DNA of 64,000 nucleotides from Leptospira limi. Its GTDB lineage: Bacteria; Spirochaetota; Leptospiria; Leptospirales; Leptospiraceae. Shown here one piece after another: positions 48,525 to 57,719 of the stretch. The translations under genes were made by a program, and so were the position numbers. The notes below the pieces were generated by a model, which was not told where the DNA came from, did not search any database, and worked only from the letters and a program-made list of their open reading frames with translations. The stretch is taken from the NCBI RefSeq assembly GCF_026151395.1, contig NZ_JAMQPV010000001.1:1653501-1717500 (forward strand), written 5' to 3'. Position 1 is the first letter of the stretch; each line of letters opens with the position of its first letter.

Positions 48525-50285
48525 TTACTTTCGATCGACGATGAGAATTGTCACATCATCTGCAAATTCAACCGAACCTACATAATCCTTGGCTTCTTGG
48601 ATGAGTAGGTTTGCACATTCTTGTGCTACGTTCGATTTTCCTTTCGTGATAGCCATTTGGAATAATTCGTCATCATAACGTTTGTTATGGTCTTTTGACA
48701 TATGTTCCGTAATTCCATCAGTATAGAGTACAAGCCTATCCCCTTTACCAAAAGAGAATGTTTTTTCTTCATAATAAAGATCTGGAATGAGCCCAAGGAT
48801 TTTCCCTTTTACATCTAATGGTTTTGCCTTTGATTCTCCCGTTTTGAGGAGGAAAGGTGCATGATGGCCTGCATTCGCACAGAGAATGGAATTTTCTTTG
48901 ATATTGATGATTCCATAGAATGCTGTGAGAAAATTTCCAGCCAATTTGCCAAACAACATATGGTTGAGTGTGGTTAAAAATAAAGAAGGGCTTTGTTTGA
49001 TTTCTGGTTCAAAGTTTTTTAATACCATATGGGACATGGCAGCTAGAACCGCTGCGGAAAGTCCATGCCCAGAAATATCCGCAATCAAAATCGAATATTG
49101 GTTCTCATCAATTTGTGTTACATCATAAAAATCACCGCCAACTTGTTCGAGTGGGATATGCGAAACTCCATAACTCAATTCTTTTGTCTCTGGTAAAACA
49201 GATGGCATGATTTTTTGCATGATGTTTTTAGCACGACTGAGTTCTTTTCCTGTATCTACGATTTGGTGGAAAAGTTGCGCATTTTTAATCGTATTACTGA
49301 GTCTTGCCGCAATGTTTGTAAGTAGGTCTAAATCGGAATGTTGGAAAGCATATCCTGAAAGTTTGTTATTGATGCTAATCACACCCAATAGTTCGTTTTG
49401 GTAAATTAATGGTGCCGAAATCAAGGATTTGGATTCAAACCTATAAGGTGAAAGTTTATTATAACGAGGGTCCATGTCCAAATTATGAATGAGTAGGCTT
49501 TCTTTTTTCTCCGCGACCCAACCTGAAACACCTTTCCCATAGGGAACTTTGATTTGGTCATAAGCTTCTTCAGGAATTCCTTTGGCAGCTAGGATCCCTA
49601 ATTCTTGTTTGGTGTTATTTGCTATGTAAATGGTTCCAGAACTTGCACCTAAGTATTCTAAAACTCGGTTTAACATCCATTTCCCAAGTTCGTTTAGGCT
49701 TTTTTCCGAAACAGAAAGTTTTTCAAATTCATACAAAAGAGAAAGTTCTAAGATTCGTTTGTCTAAACTATCTTTGACATTTGCATTTTGTATGGCAGTG
49801 GCTGCAACCTCTGATAGAGAAATCAAATATTCTAAATCAGAATCATTAAAAATACGATCATTTGTTTTATTGATCACTTCCAGTGTTCCAATCAACCTTT
49901 CTTCTACAAAGAGTGGGACACAGATAAGGGATTTTGTTTTAAAACCAGTTCGTTTGTCCATACTTGGATTGAATCTTGGATCTTTGTAGGCATCTACTAA
50001 CGCGATCGGTTTTTTTTCTTTTGCCACCATCCCCACGATGCCTTCTCCGAGTTCCAACCTAGCATATTCTTGGATGATCTCTCCTTTTTCTCCCAGTGCA
50101 ACCTCACAGTATAAAAATTCATCGTTTTCCAAGAGGAAAAGGGAACTTGCTTCTGCTTCCAATAAATCCTTGGAGTATAACATGATGAGAGGAAGTAATT
50201 GGTGCAAATCCAGGTTTGCATTGAGAATGGAAGAAATATGAAGAAGACTTCTGAATTTGCTCAGGCTAGTTTGTGGGTCTGTCAT
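48525..50285 (-). CDS. GAF-GAF-PP2C (SpoIIE/RsbU-type) phosphatase
   Basis: 586 residues, cytosolic. Two GAF domains (about 12-165 and 180-330; ASSLFLLENDE and SSGTIYIANNTKQELGILAAKG are typical entries) are followed by a coiled linker (ELSRAKNIMQKIMP) and a PP2C/SpoIIE domain (VGGDFYDVTQIDE, IADISGHGLSAAVLAAMSHM, LVLYTDGITEHM, FADDVTILIVDRK). It likely dephosphorylates a STAS protein in response to a small molecule or redox signal. It is divergent from nirK, and the two share a 207-base control region. Confidence 0.9.
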   Translation of the reverse strand: MTDPQTSLSKFRSLLHISSILNANLDLHQLLPLIMLYSKDLLEAEASSLFLLENDEFLYCEVALGEKGEIIQEYARLELGEGIVGMVAKEKKPIALVDAYKDPRFNPSMDKRTGFKTKSLICVPLFVEERLIGTLEVINKTNDRIFNDSDLEYLISLSEVAATAIQNANVKDSLDKRILELSLLYEFEKLSVSEKSLNELGKWMLNRVLEYLGASSGTIYIANNTKQELGILAAKGIPEEAYDQIKVPYGKGVSGWVAEKKESLLIHNLDMDPRYNKLSPYRFESKSLISAPLIYQNELLGVISINNKLSGYAFQHSDLDLLTNIAARLSNTIKNAQLFHQIVDTGKELSRAKNIMQKIMPSVLPETKELSYGVSHIPLEQVGGDFYDVTQIDENQYSILIADISGHGLSAAVLAAMSHMVLKNFEPEIKQSPSLFLTTLNHMLFGKLAGNFLTAFYGIINIKENSILCANAGHHAPFLLKTGESKAKPLDVKGKILGLIPDLYYEEKTFSFGKGDRLVLYTDGITEHMSKDHNKRYDDELFQMAITKGKSNVAQECANLLIQEAKDYVGSVEFADDVTILIVDRK

Positions 50286-50424
50286 AGAGGCAACATACCA
50301 ATTTTTCCAATCGATTCCGATCCGTCGATTTAGAATTTTATGTGTTTTCTTTTTGCATGAGGGAAAAGGGAAACATCCAAAAAATCACCTTCTTTGTGTT
50401 TTTTGTTTCTTTGAATCAATCTTC

Positions 50425-50438
50425 TTGACTTACATCAA
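50425..50438 (+). promoter_or_regulatory. FNR/DNR-like operator upstream of nirK
   Basis: TTGACTTACATCAA differs by one base from the CRP/FNR-family site TTGAT-N4-ATCAA. Its centre (50431.5) is 41.5 bases before the start expected from a TACACT -10 box at 50461-50466, the classic class II activator spacing. nirK starts at 50493. Confidence 0.65.
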
Positions 50439-50492
50439 TGTTAGAATACAAAAAACTGCTTACACTTAAAAACATAGGGAATCGTAAATCAT

Positions 50493-51887
50493 ATGAATTT
50501 CATAAAATCAAGACAAACCATCTTTTATTTGTTCCTTTTATACTTATCTACCTTTCTTTTCCAATGTGGAAAAGAAACAACAGTGGAAGCAAAACTAACA
50601 TATGCGCCACAAGTGCCTCCCCACATTGATCGCACCTATGAAGCAAAAGTCGTAGTCAATATAGAAACTGTGGAAGTTGTAGGTCGCCTTGCAGATGGAG
50701 TGGAATATACATTCTGGACATTTGGCGGATCAGTGCCTGGACCTATGATCCGGGTTAGGGAAGGGGACCAAGTGGAGTTCCATTTAAAAAACCATCCATC
50801 CAGTAAGATGCCACATAACATCGATTTGCATGCTGTTACTGGGCAAGGAGGTGGAGCTGCAGCTTCTCTCACAATCCCTGGACATGCTTCTAAATTTTCA
50901 TTCAAAGCTCTCAATCCTGGACTTTTTATTTATCATTGTGCTACTTCACCAGTGGGAATGCACATTGCAAATGGAATGTATGGTCTTATCTTTGTGCAAC
51001 CAAAAGATGATCTACCAAAAGTGGACAAGGAATACTACGTTGTCCAAAGTGAGTTTTATACAAAAGGGAAAAATGGGGAACCAGGCCTTCAATCATTTAG
51101 CATGGAGAAGGCGATTACTGAAATTCCAGACTACGTAGTGTTTAATGGTTCTGTTGGATCATTGGTGGAAGATCGTGCAATTACAGCAAAAGTAGGTGAA
51201 AAGGTTAGATTGTTTGTTGGAAATGGTGGTCCTAATTTAGTTTCTTCCTTTCATGTGATTGGAGAAATTTTTGATCATGTCTATACAGAAGGTGGAATAT
51301 TACCAAACCAAAACAATGTGCAAACCACTCTCATCCCGGCTGGAGGATCCGCTATTGTTGATTTTACGGTTGATGTGCCAGGGACATTGATACTCGTAGA
51401 CCATTCCATCTTTAGAACATTTAACAAAGGTTCGCTTGGAATGTTAAAAGTAGAAGGTGAACCTAATCCAAATGTATATTCTGGAAAACAAGAAGATACT
51501 GTTTATTTACCGGAAGGACCGGCCATCCAAAGGATGGTAACTGAGGTAAAACCAAAAGTTTCTGCCAAAACCAAAGAAGAAATTTTAGCCAATGGGGAAA
51601 GAGTTTATAAGTCGGTATGTTCCGCATGTCATATGAAAGAAGGCCAAGGTGTTGCGGGAGTTTTCCCACCACTAGCAAAATCAGATTTTTTAAACGCTGA
51701 TAAACAAAGAGCCATCCAAGTGTTAAAAAAAGGTTTAAGTGGGCAAATCACAGTGAATGGTCAAAAATACAATAACGTAATGCCTCACCTCGAACTTTCC
51801 AATGAAGAAATTGCAAGTGTATTGAGTTATGTTTACCATAATTGGAACAATAAAGGTTATATGGTCACTGAGCAAGAAGTGAAGTAG
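50493..51887 (+). CDS. nirK: Copper nitrite reductase with fused C-terminal cytochrome c
   Basis: 464 residues; reduces nitrite to nitric oxide outside the inner membrane. The signal ends FLFQC, a lipobox (Cys25), so it is lipid-anchored. Type 1 copper ligands: H108, C149, H157 and M162. Type 2 copper ligands: H113, H148 and H304. The catalytic pair D111 and H254 is present. A C-terminal cytochrome c domain has CSACH at 376-380 and a likely axial M430. This three-domain plan is known from Ralstonia-type NirK, in which the heme feeds electrons to the copper. First gene of nirK-nirV-sco. Confidence 0.95.
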   Translation: MNFIKSRQTIFYLFLLYLSTFLFQCGKETTVEAKLTYAPQVPPHIDRTYEAKVVVNIETVEVVGRLADGVEYTFWTFGGSVPGPMIRVREGDQVEFHLKNHPSSKMPHNIDLHAVTGQGGGAAASLTIPGHASKFSFKALNPGLFIYHCATSPVGMHIANGMYGLIFVQPKDDLPKVDKEYYVVQSEFYTKGKNGEPGLQSFSMEKAITEIPDYVVFNGSVGSLVEDRAITAKVGEKVRLFVGNGGPNLVSSFHVIGEIFDHVYTEGGILPNQNNVQTTLIPAGGSAIVDFTVDVPGTLILVDHSIFRTFNKGSLGMLKVEGEPNPNVYSGKQEDTVYLPEGPAIQRMVTEVKPKVSAKTKEEILANGERVYKSVCSACHMKEGQGVAGVFPPLAKSDFLNADKQRAIQVLKKGLSGQITVNGQKYNNVMPHLELSNEEIASVLSYVYHNWNNKGYMVTEQEVK

Positions 51888-51913
51888 CCTTACTTAAGAA
51901 GGGAAGGGATCAT

Positions 51914-52720
51914 ATGGAAAAAATGAAGCATCGAACAAAATTGAATCACCAAACGATTCTTGTAATGGTCTTAGTTTCGATTGTTTCCTATGGTTCCCTA
52001 CAATCAGAAATGGTAAAGATTCCTTCGGGGAAATGGAAACCCTTTCTGAAAGATGGTTCTACTCAACCGAATGCCCAAGTGAAAGTGGACAGTTTTTATA
52101 TGGACGAGTATCCTGTCACCAAGCAAGAGTTTTACGAATTTACGATACATCATCCCGAGTGGAAAAAAGGAAAACCATCTTCTTTATTTGTGGATGCTGG
52201 TTACCTGGCTGATTGGAAAAACGGTAAACCAAAGGAATCAGATCATTTAGCGCCTGTTACGAATGTTTCTTGGTTTTCAGCCCAGGCTTATTGTGAATCA
52301 AAAGGGAAACGATTGCCCACGGAAACTGAATGGGAGTATGTAGGTAGTATTCCTCCACAAGGCAAAAACCAAAAGGCGATTGAAGCAGTGATTCTTAAGT
52401 GGTATGGGGAACCAAGACCAGAAGTACTACCAAAAGTTGGTTTGTACAAAAACAAACTCGGAGTATATGACCAACATGGAATGATTTGGGAATGGGTGTA
52501 TGATTTTAATAATTCTTCTGTGACGGGTGATTCTAGACAAGATTCTGATATTGAAAGTAGTCTCTTTTGCGGAGGAGGATCACTGAAAGCTAATGATTTT
52601 TCGAATTATGCATCCTATATGCGATTTGGATACCGCGCTGGCTTAAAAGGTTGGTATACGGCAAAGTATTTAGGATTTCGATGTGTGGCGGACCAAAATA
52701 GAAAGGAAGGTTCAAAATGA
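51914..52720 (+). CDS. nirV: SUMF1/FGE-fold protein, NirV-like
   Basis: 268 residues with an N-terminal signal or anchor helix. The C-lectin-like FGE-sulfatase fold is shown by FYMDEYPVTKQEFYEF, PVTNVSWFSAQAYCESKGKRLPTETEWEYVG, GMIWEWVYDFN and YLGFRCV. Proteins of this family located next to nirK are called NirV; their role is unclear, perhaps in copper-site assembly. The formylglycine-forming cysteines of true FGE are not obvious. It overlaps sco by 4 bases. The gene name rests on context. Confidence 0.8.
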   Translation: MEKMKHRTKLNHQTILVMVLVSIVSYGSLQSEMVKIPSGKWKPFLKDGSTQPNAQVKVDSFYMDEYPVTKQEFYEFTIHHPEWKKGKPSSLFVDAGYLADWKNGKPKESDHLAPVTNVSWFSAQAYCESKGKRLPTETEWEYVGSIPPQGKNQKAIEAVILKWYGEPRPEVLPKVGLYKNKLGVYDQHGMIWEWVYDFNNSSVTGDSRQDSDIESSLFCGGGSLKANDFSNYASYMRFGYRAGLKGWYTAKYLGFRCVADQNRKEGSK

Positions 52721-53334
52721 ATCAAACGATTTCAAAATATTTTTTTTATCTTATGTTTTTAATTATAGGAATTTCATTTTTGCAGTGTGACGAACATAAT
52801 GCAAATCATCACCATGAACATGAACCAATACTAGCTGCAAATGAACCAGCACAAGGGAGTTTGTTAGAACTAAAAAGCCAATGGCAAAATGAAGAGAATA
52901 AATCGGTAAGTTTTGTTGATTGGAAAGGAAAACCGTTTCTCATCAGTATGTTTTATGCTTCTTGTATTTCCATTTGCCCACGGTTAGTTTCTGATTTGGA
53001 ACAAGTGGCAAAAAAAATCGAATCAGAATCAGGCAAAGTACCAAATGTCATCCTTGTGAGTTTTGATTCAGAAAATGATAAACCCCAAGTGTTAAAAGAT
53101 TATAAAAAGAAGATGGGCCTTGGTCAAAATTGGACACTTCTCACGGGAAAGGAAAAAGACGTTCGGATGTTGTCAGTGGTTCTTGGCATCAATTATAAAA
53201 AAATGGCAAATGGAGAATTCAATCATTCCGCAGTGATCAGTTTATTTGACCGGGAAGGTTTGAATGTAACAAGAATCGAAGGGATTGGATCCAATGTCGA
53301 CACGATGATTCTTAAGTTTAAAGAACTGAAGTGA
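52717..53334 (+). CDS. SCO1/SenC-family copper chaperone, lipoprotein
   Basis: 205 residues. The signal ends SFLQC (Cys24), then a His-rich stretch (HNANHHHEHE) that could bind copper. The thioredoxin-like core has FYASCISICPRL, giving C83 and C87 of the CxxxC motif, and H170 in FNHSAV, the third copper ligand. These proteins deliver copper to oxidases; beside nirK it most likely loads the nitrite reductase. Last gene before a strong terminator. Confidence 0.9.
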   Translation: MNQTISKYFFYLMFLIIGISFLQCDEHNANHHHEHEPILAANEPAQGSLLELKSQWQNEENKSVSFVDWKGKPFLISMFYASCISICPRLVSDLEQVAKKIESESGKVPNVILVSFDSENDKPQVLKDYKKKMGLGQNWTLLTGKEKDVRMLSVVLGINYKKMANGEFNHSAVISLFDREGLNVTRIEGIGSNVDTMILKFKELK

Positions 53335-53342
53335 GGTATGAT

Positions 53343-53375
53343 ACAACACCAATCCATGTGTTCGATTGGTGTTGT
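53343..53375 (+). terminator. Terminator hairpin of the nirK operon
   Basis: ACAACACCAATC (53343-53354) pairs perfectly with GATTGGTGTTGT (53364-53375), a 12-base-pair stem with a 9-base loop, directly after the sco stop. A short GTGTTT follows rather than a long T tract, so termination strength is uncertain. Confidence 0.65.
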
Positions 53376-53447
53376 GTGTTTGAGAATTGGATTGCCAAAC
53401 TTGCAAAAGTTTTTATTTTGATCTGAATCGAGAGAAGCGTAACCGAC

Positions 53448-54509
53448 TTGAAAATTCTATCCTTACAAAAAAGATTGCGTATTTTACTTTGTTTCATTGT
53501 CATATTTTCTTTTTCTCAGTCGTTTCTCTTTTGTAAAAAAGAGTCGGATACAAATGAAGATTTGTTAAAAATTCTTTCCTTAAACTTGTATGTGCGTTCC
53601 TGCGCAGGCCAAAATGCCTTTCCTTCCAATGGAGCTGTTGGTTCTCTTGTTCGTTATCAAATTGCGCCATCCCTTACCAATTCTCAAATCACAACGTTTA
53701 ATGCTCCTCACCAAGTATTTCCACCACAAACAGGTGTTTCCCAAAAAAATAGATTATCAGTTTTTTATCCTGGTACTGATTCTACTCCTTGTGAAATTAA
53801 TGCGATATTACAACACGGTGCTACAAGAGGATACCATGTCATTGGGCTTAGTTATCCAAATGGTGAGGCTGTGAATACGATTTGTAACCAAGGTATTGCA
53901 AGGAATGATGCCAGTTGTTTTGAATTAGTAAGGCGTGAAATCGTAACAGGTGAATCTGTCTCTCCTTATGTGGCAGTGGATTCTGCCAATGCAATCGAAG
54001 GCAGACTTTTATCCTTATTACTTTACTTAAATCAAAATTATCCAGGGCAAGGTTGGGACCAATATGTATCAGGTGGTTCGATTCTCTGGTCGAGTGTTTA
54101 TGTCGGTGGACATTCCCAAGGCAGTGGTCATGCTGCTTACCAAGGAAAAATTCGAACTGTAGGCAGAGTTTCCATCTACAGTGGAGTTTCCGATTATAGT
54201 TTGCAAACTGCTTCCAATCCATCATGGTTTGGGCTCTCACAACAAGCACCTGCAGGTTCTTATTATGGATTGATCCATGAAAACGATTCAATTGCCAACC
54301 TCAGTGGGAATATGAATCAGGTTACTGATGTTTGGTTAAGCCCATTAGGAATGGTGGGAGCATTGACAAATGTGAATGTTGGGAGTCCCTTTGGAAATAG
54401 CAAACGTTTGGTGACAACGTCTTGTAATGGAATGGGATCACTTGCAATGCACTCATGCCCTATGTTCAATGGATTCCAAAATGTTTGGAATTATGTAAGT
54501 TACCCTTAA
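53448..54509 (+). CDS. Lipoprotein with alpha/beta-hydrolase features
   Basis: 353 residues from a TTG. The signal is LRILLCFIVIFSFSQSFLFC, with Cys29 as lipobox. The mature protein has a nucleophile-elbow motif VGGHSQGSGHAAY (GxSxG) and IHENDSIANL and AMHSCPMF as possible acid and His regions, so an esterase or hydrolase is likely. Six or more cysteines suggest disulfides. It is separated from the nirK operon by a terminator and ends in a bidirectional one, so it is probably its own unit. Confidence 0.75.
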   Translation: MKILSLQKRLRILLCFIVIFSFSQSFLFCKKESDTNEDLLKILSLNLYVRSCAGQNAFPSNGAVGSLVRYQIAPSLTNSQITTFNAPHQVFPPQTGVSQKNRLSVFYPGTDSTPCEINAILQHGATRGYHVIGLSYPNGEAVNTICNQGIARNDASCFELVRREIVTGESVSPYVAVDSANAIEGRLLSLLLYLNQNYPGQGWDQYVSGGSILWSSVYVGGHSQGSGHAAYQGKIRTVGRVSIYSGVSDYSLQTASNPSWFGLSQQAPAGSYYGLIHENDSIANLSGNMNQVTDVWLSPLGMVGALTNVNVGSPFGNSKRLVTTSCNGMGSLAMHSCPMFNGFQNVWNYVSYP

Positions 54510-54511
54510 TC

Positions 54512-54543
54512 TTTTAGAAAGTAGGGAATCTTACTTTCTAAAA
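54512..54543. terminator. Bidirectional terminator hairpin
   Basis: TTTTAGAAAGTA (54512-54523) pairs perfectly with TACTTTCTAAAA (54532-54543), with an 8-base loop. It lies between two convergent genes, and the SDR stop codon is inside the right arm. Confidence 0.7.
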
Positions 54544-55272
54544 TGCTGGAAGACGTTTGAATATCCATTCAGGAATGACTTGGATGATGAACATAATGAA
54601 ACGCCAAGGCCAACGAATATAAACTTCATTTTTTTTGTTTAATCCAGCAATGACTATTTTTTCGCCTGCTTCTTCTGGTGTTAACGTTAACCAAGGAATT
54701 AAATTGTGTCCCATTGACATCTTCGTATAGACTGGTCCAAGTAATATAGTAGCGATGTGCACACCATTTGGAAAAACAAGTGCACGCAGACCAGAAAGAT
54801 AAGTTGTTAAACCAGCCTTTGCACTACCATAAATGTAGTTTAATTTTCTGCCTCTGATCCCTGCAACAGAACTAACGACTGTAATGTTTCCCGATTTTCT
54901 TTTTTCCATGCTGATCGAAATGGCACTCACAAGTGCAACAACTCCAGTAAAATTGATTTGGATGGTTTTTTCTAATTCCCTCCAATTTTCTCTGGCAAAT
55001 GTTTGGTTTTCATAATAACCAACGAGGATATAAACATGATTTGGCTCTACACTTAATCCAGAATAGAAGGAATCAAAAGATTCCATGTTTGTGATGTCTA
55101 ATTCATGGGTTTTAATTGATATATTGTATTTTGAAAGGATTTTGTTTTGTAATTCGGATAATTTCTGTTTGTCTCTCCCTGTGATGGAGATTGAATGTCC
55201 TCGTTTTGCTAAAGACTCAACTACCCAAACGCCAATATCAGAAGTGCCTCCAATCACCAAAGAATGTTCCAT
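54538..55272 (-). CDS. Short-chain dehydrogenase/reductase
   Basis: 244 residues from the ATG giving MEHSLVIGG, with AAAGGAA eight bases upstream. The cofactor motif GGTSDIG, ITVVSSVAG (catalytic Ser) and YIYGSAKAGL (Tyr-x3-Lys) define a classical SDR. A hydrophobic C-terminal end (FIMFIIQVIPEWIF) suggests membrane association, as in some DltE- or DprE2-like members. The substrate is unknown. It begins 6 bases after the histidine kinase gene, so the two are co-transcribed. Confidence 0.87.
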   Translation of the reverse strand: MEHSLVIGGTSDIGVWVVESLAKRGHSISITGRDKQKLSELQNKILSKYNISIKTHELDITNMESFDSFYSGLSVEPNHVYILVGYYENQTFARENWRELEKTIQINFTGVVALVSAISISMEKRKSGNITVVSSVAGIRGRKLNYIYGSAKAGLTTYLSGLRALVFPNGVHIATILLGPVYTKMSMGHNLIPWLTLTPEEAGEKIVIAGLNKKNEVYIRWPWRFIMFIIQVIPEWIFKRLPAF

Positions 55273-55277
55273 ACTCA

Positions 55278-57677
55278 CTATTCCTTTGACCATTTTTTGA
55301 TCATAAATACAAGTTCTTGTATTAACAGAGGTTTTGTCATAAAATCATTCATTCCTGCTGCAAGGCATTTTTCCTTTTCTTCTTCCATCACATTTGCAGT
55401 TAATGCAATGATGATTGGTTGTTTTGTCAAAATTTGATTTTGCCTAATTTGTTTGGCAACTTGGATTCCATCTAAATCTGGCATTTGAACATCTAAAAAT
55501 ATAAAATCTGGTTTTTCTTTTTCCACTAATAAGAGTGTATCGTTTCCATTTTCTGCAACTATTGCTGTATAGCCTAGTTTTTTTAAAAACATTTTTGATA
55601 CTTTGAGATTGATCGAATCATCGTCAGCGACCAAAATTTTTGCAGGGAATTGTTCGGCTAAATGTTTTTCCCATTCAACAACTTTTAGAATACTTTGGTT
55701 TGTTGTTACTTTGTTTGTTTTGATAGTATCATGTGTGCATTCGACCGGGATTTCAACTTGAAAGACGGATCCTTTGCCTAATTGTGATTGTACAGTGATC
55801 GTACCTGATAATTCTTCTACAATTTTTTTTGTAATCGTAAGACCTAATCCCGTTCCATTGGTTTTTCCAGACAAGTGTGAATGGATTTGCATAAAAGGTT
55901 GGAAAAGTTCATCTATTTTTTCATTTGGGATTCCAATTCCAGTGTCCTTCACTTGTAGGACCAATTGACTTTTTTTATCTTCCATTGGAAGAGAGGAAAC
56001 TATGATTGAGATCGATCCATTCTCGGTAAACTTAACTGCATTTCCCAAAAGATTAGATAGGATTTGAGTGAATCGCCTTTGGTCTGTGATGATGGTATCA
56101 GGAATCTCACCATCGATGACTAAGTCTATCTTCACTGATTCAGTGTTCAATTTGGATTTGAATAATTGAACCATATCATTTAATAATTTTTTTAAAACGA
56201 TAGGTTCTAATCTTAATTCAAATTTACCTGACTCTAATTTTGTTAAATCTAAAATATCGTTGATTAATAATAAAAGATTCTCTCCACTAAATTGGATTAA
56301 GCTTAAGTATTCTTTTTGTTCTTCAGTTAGGTTAGTTTGCCCAAACATTTGAGTCATGCCCAAAATTCCATTCATTGGTGTTCGGATTTCGTGGCTCATA
56401 GTGGATAAAAAAGCGGATTTAAATTTTACTTCTGCAAGAGCTAACTCTTTCTCTTGTTTGAGTTTCTCTCGATTTTTAAAATTTTGGATCATACGATCTG
56501 CTATGAACAATGCTTGTGATAGCCCAAATACTAAAAACCCATATTGTGCGAGATAAGCTGTTCCTTTTTTAGCAAATTCAGTTAAGATATCTAAAGAAAA
56601 GAGTAACATCGTTGAAACGAGGGAAAATAGAAAAAATTTTGCACCCGGTTTTTTGATCAATACTCCGTGAACAATTGGATACATTAGAGAGAATAATCCA
56701 AGTAACGATAAAATTAAATGAAGCGATTGTATTTGTGAATAAATGGGAATTGGGAAAGGAATTCCAAACAACAAAAGTATTGCACAAAAATAATTCGACG
56801 AATAGATGAATGAATATTTTTTATCAGGATAAACTTCTTTTACATATCTTACAAAGGAAAGGTATAATAATGTAAATGAAAATCCATTGAGTCTAACCAT
56901 GATTTCATAAATACCCATGGGAAAGTAATTGTAAATTAGCCTAGTCTCTCCAATACTTAGTAACCTAACTGATGCAAGAAAACATACAAAGGAAAAATAG
57001 AGATGGGTTTTTTCGTCTTTCCAGAAAAGAAATAATACAAAGTGAAAAAAGGCAAGTGTGCCAAGAGAAGCCATCACTAAAATATCACGACTAGTTGCTT
57101 CAAAAAATGATTTTGTGATTCCTTCGTGTGTTCCGATCAGATATGGTGTCGCAATTCCGCAAACATGATAGTGAAAACAAGACACTTGGATGTTTAAATT
57201 GATTTCATTATCATTTCGTGAAGGAAGTGCTATGGTTTGTATGTTGATACTCGAAATCTCTGACTCACTATCGAGACCTAACTTCCCAGATTCATAAATT
57301 TTCTCTTCTCCAACTAAGATTCTGAATGCATTCCTTGTGACTCCGTTTTGTAAGTAAAATGTTTTCGCATTTGGATTTACTAAAATTTTTAATTGGAGGG
57401 TGGCATATCCTTCTTTGTAAGGAACTCCCATGTTTGTCCAATTGCCAGGAATTTTTGTGAAATTGGAATTATCATTTTGCGTAATTACCAATTGTTTCCA
57501 CACAATCTTCCAATCCCCATTTAAGGGAACATTTCCATTTAGATCAAAATTCCAATTTCTTAGATCCAATACTCCTTTTTCCGCTGTGGGTGGGTTTGGT
57601 TTGTCGTAAGAAAAACATCCTGCTAAAGTTAAGATTAAAAATGGTATCGCGACTTTCAGTACGAATCGAAGGAACAT
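55278..57677 (-). CDS. 7TM-DISM hybrid histidine kinase with receiver domain
   Basis: 799 residues. The signal ends LILTLAGC, a lipobox with C21. Then come a DISMED2-like outer domain (about 35-185), seven membrane helices (about 195-400), HisKA with H429 in FLSTMSHEIRTPMNGIL, HATPase (NLLGNAVKFTENG, DTGIGIP, GTGLGLTI) and a C-terminal receiver with D729 (FLDVQMPDLDG) and K782 (MTKP). A phosphorelay to a separate Hpt or regulator is expected; none is adjacent. Upstream of the SDR gene. Confidence 0.92.
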   Translation of the reverse strand: MFLRFVLKVAIPFLILTLAGCFSYDKPNPPTAEKGVLDLRNWNFDLNGNVPLNGDWKIVWKQLVITQNDNSNFTKIPGNWTNMGVPYKEGYATLQLKILVNPNAKTFYLQNGVTRNAFRILVGEEKIYESGKLGLDSESEISSINIQTIALPSRNDNEINLNIQVSCFHYHVCGIATPYLIGTHEGITKSFFEATSRDILVMASLGTLAFFHFVLFLFWKDEKTHLYFSFVCFLASVRLLSIGETRLIYNYFPMGIYEIMVRLNGFSFTLLYLSFVRYVKEVYPDKKYSFIYSSNYFCAILLLFGIPFPIPIYSQIQSLHLILSLLGLFSLMYPIVHGVLIKKPGAKFFLFSLVSTMLLFSLDILTEFAKKGTAYLAQYGFLVFGLSQALFIADRMIQNFKNREKLKQEKELALAEVKFKSAFLSTMSHEIRTPMNGILGMTQMFGQTNLTEEQKEYLSLIQFSGENLLLLINDILDLTKLESGKFELRLEPIVLKKLLNDMVQLFKSKLNTESVKIDLVIDGEIPDTIITDQRRFTQILSNLLGNAVKFTENGSISIIVSSLPMEDKKSQLVLQVKDTGIGIPNEKIDELFQPFMQIHSHLSGKTNGTGLGLTITKKIVEELSGTITVQSQLGKGSVFQVEIPVECTHDTIKTNKVTTNQSILKVVEWEKHLAEQFPAKILVADDDSINLKVSKMFLKKLGYTAIVAENGNDTLLLVEKEKPDFIFLDVQMPDLDGIQVAKQIRQNQILTKQPIIIALTANVMEEEKEKCLAAGMNDFMTKPLLIQELVFMIKKWSKE

Positions 57678-57719
57678 TTGTATCTTATATGACGATATGA
57701 TATAAACCTATCCTTCAGT

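Noticed and set aside
50411..50419. TTGAATCAA as a second FNR half-site palindrome
   Set aside because: Spacing is one base rather than four between half-sites, so it does not fit the family dimer; probably chance in AT-rich DNA.
50425..50447. TTGACT with TAGAAT as a sigma-70 promoter for nirK
   Set aside because: The spacer is about 11 bases, too short for sigma-70; an activator site with the TACACT box downstream fits better.
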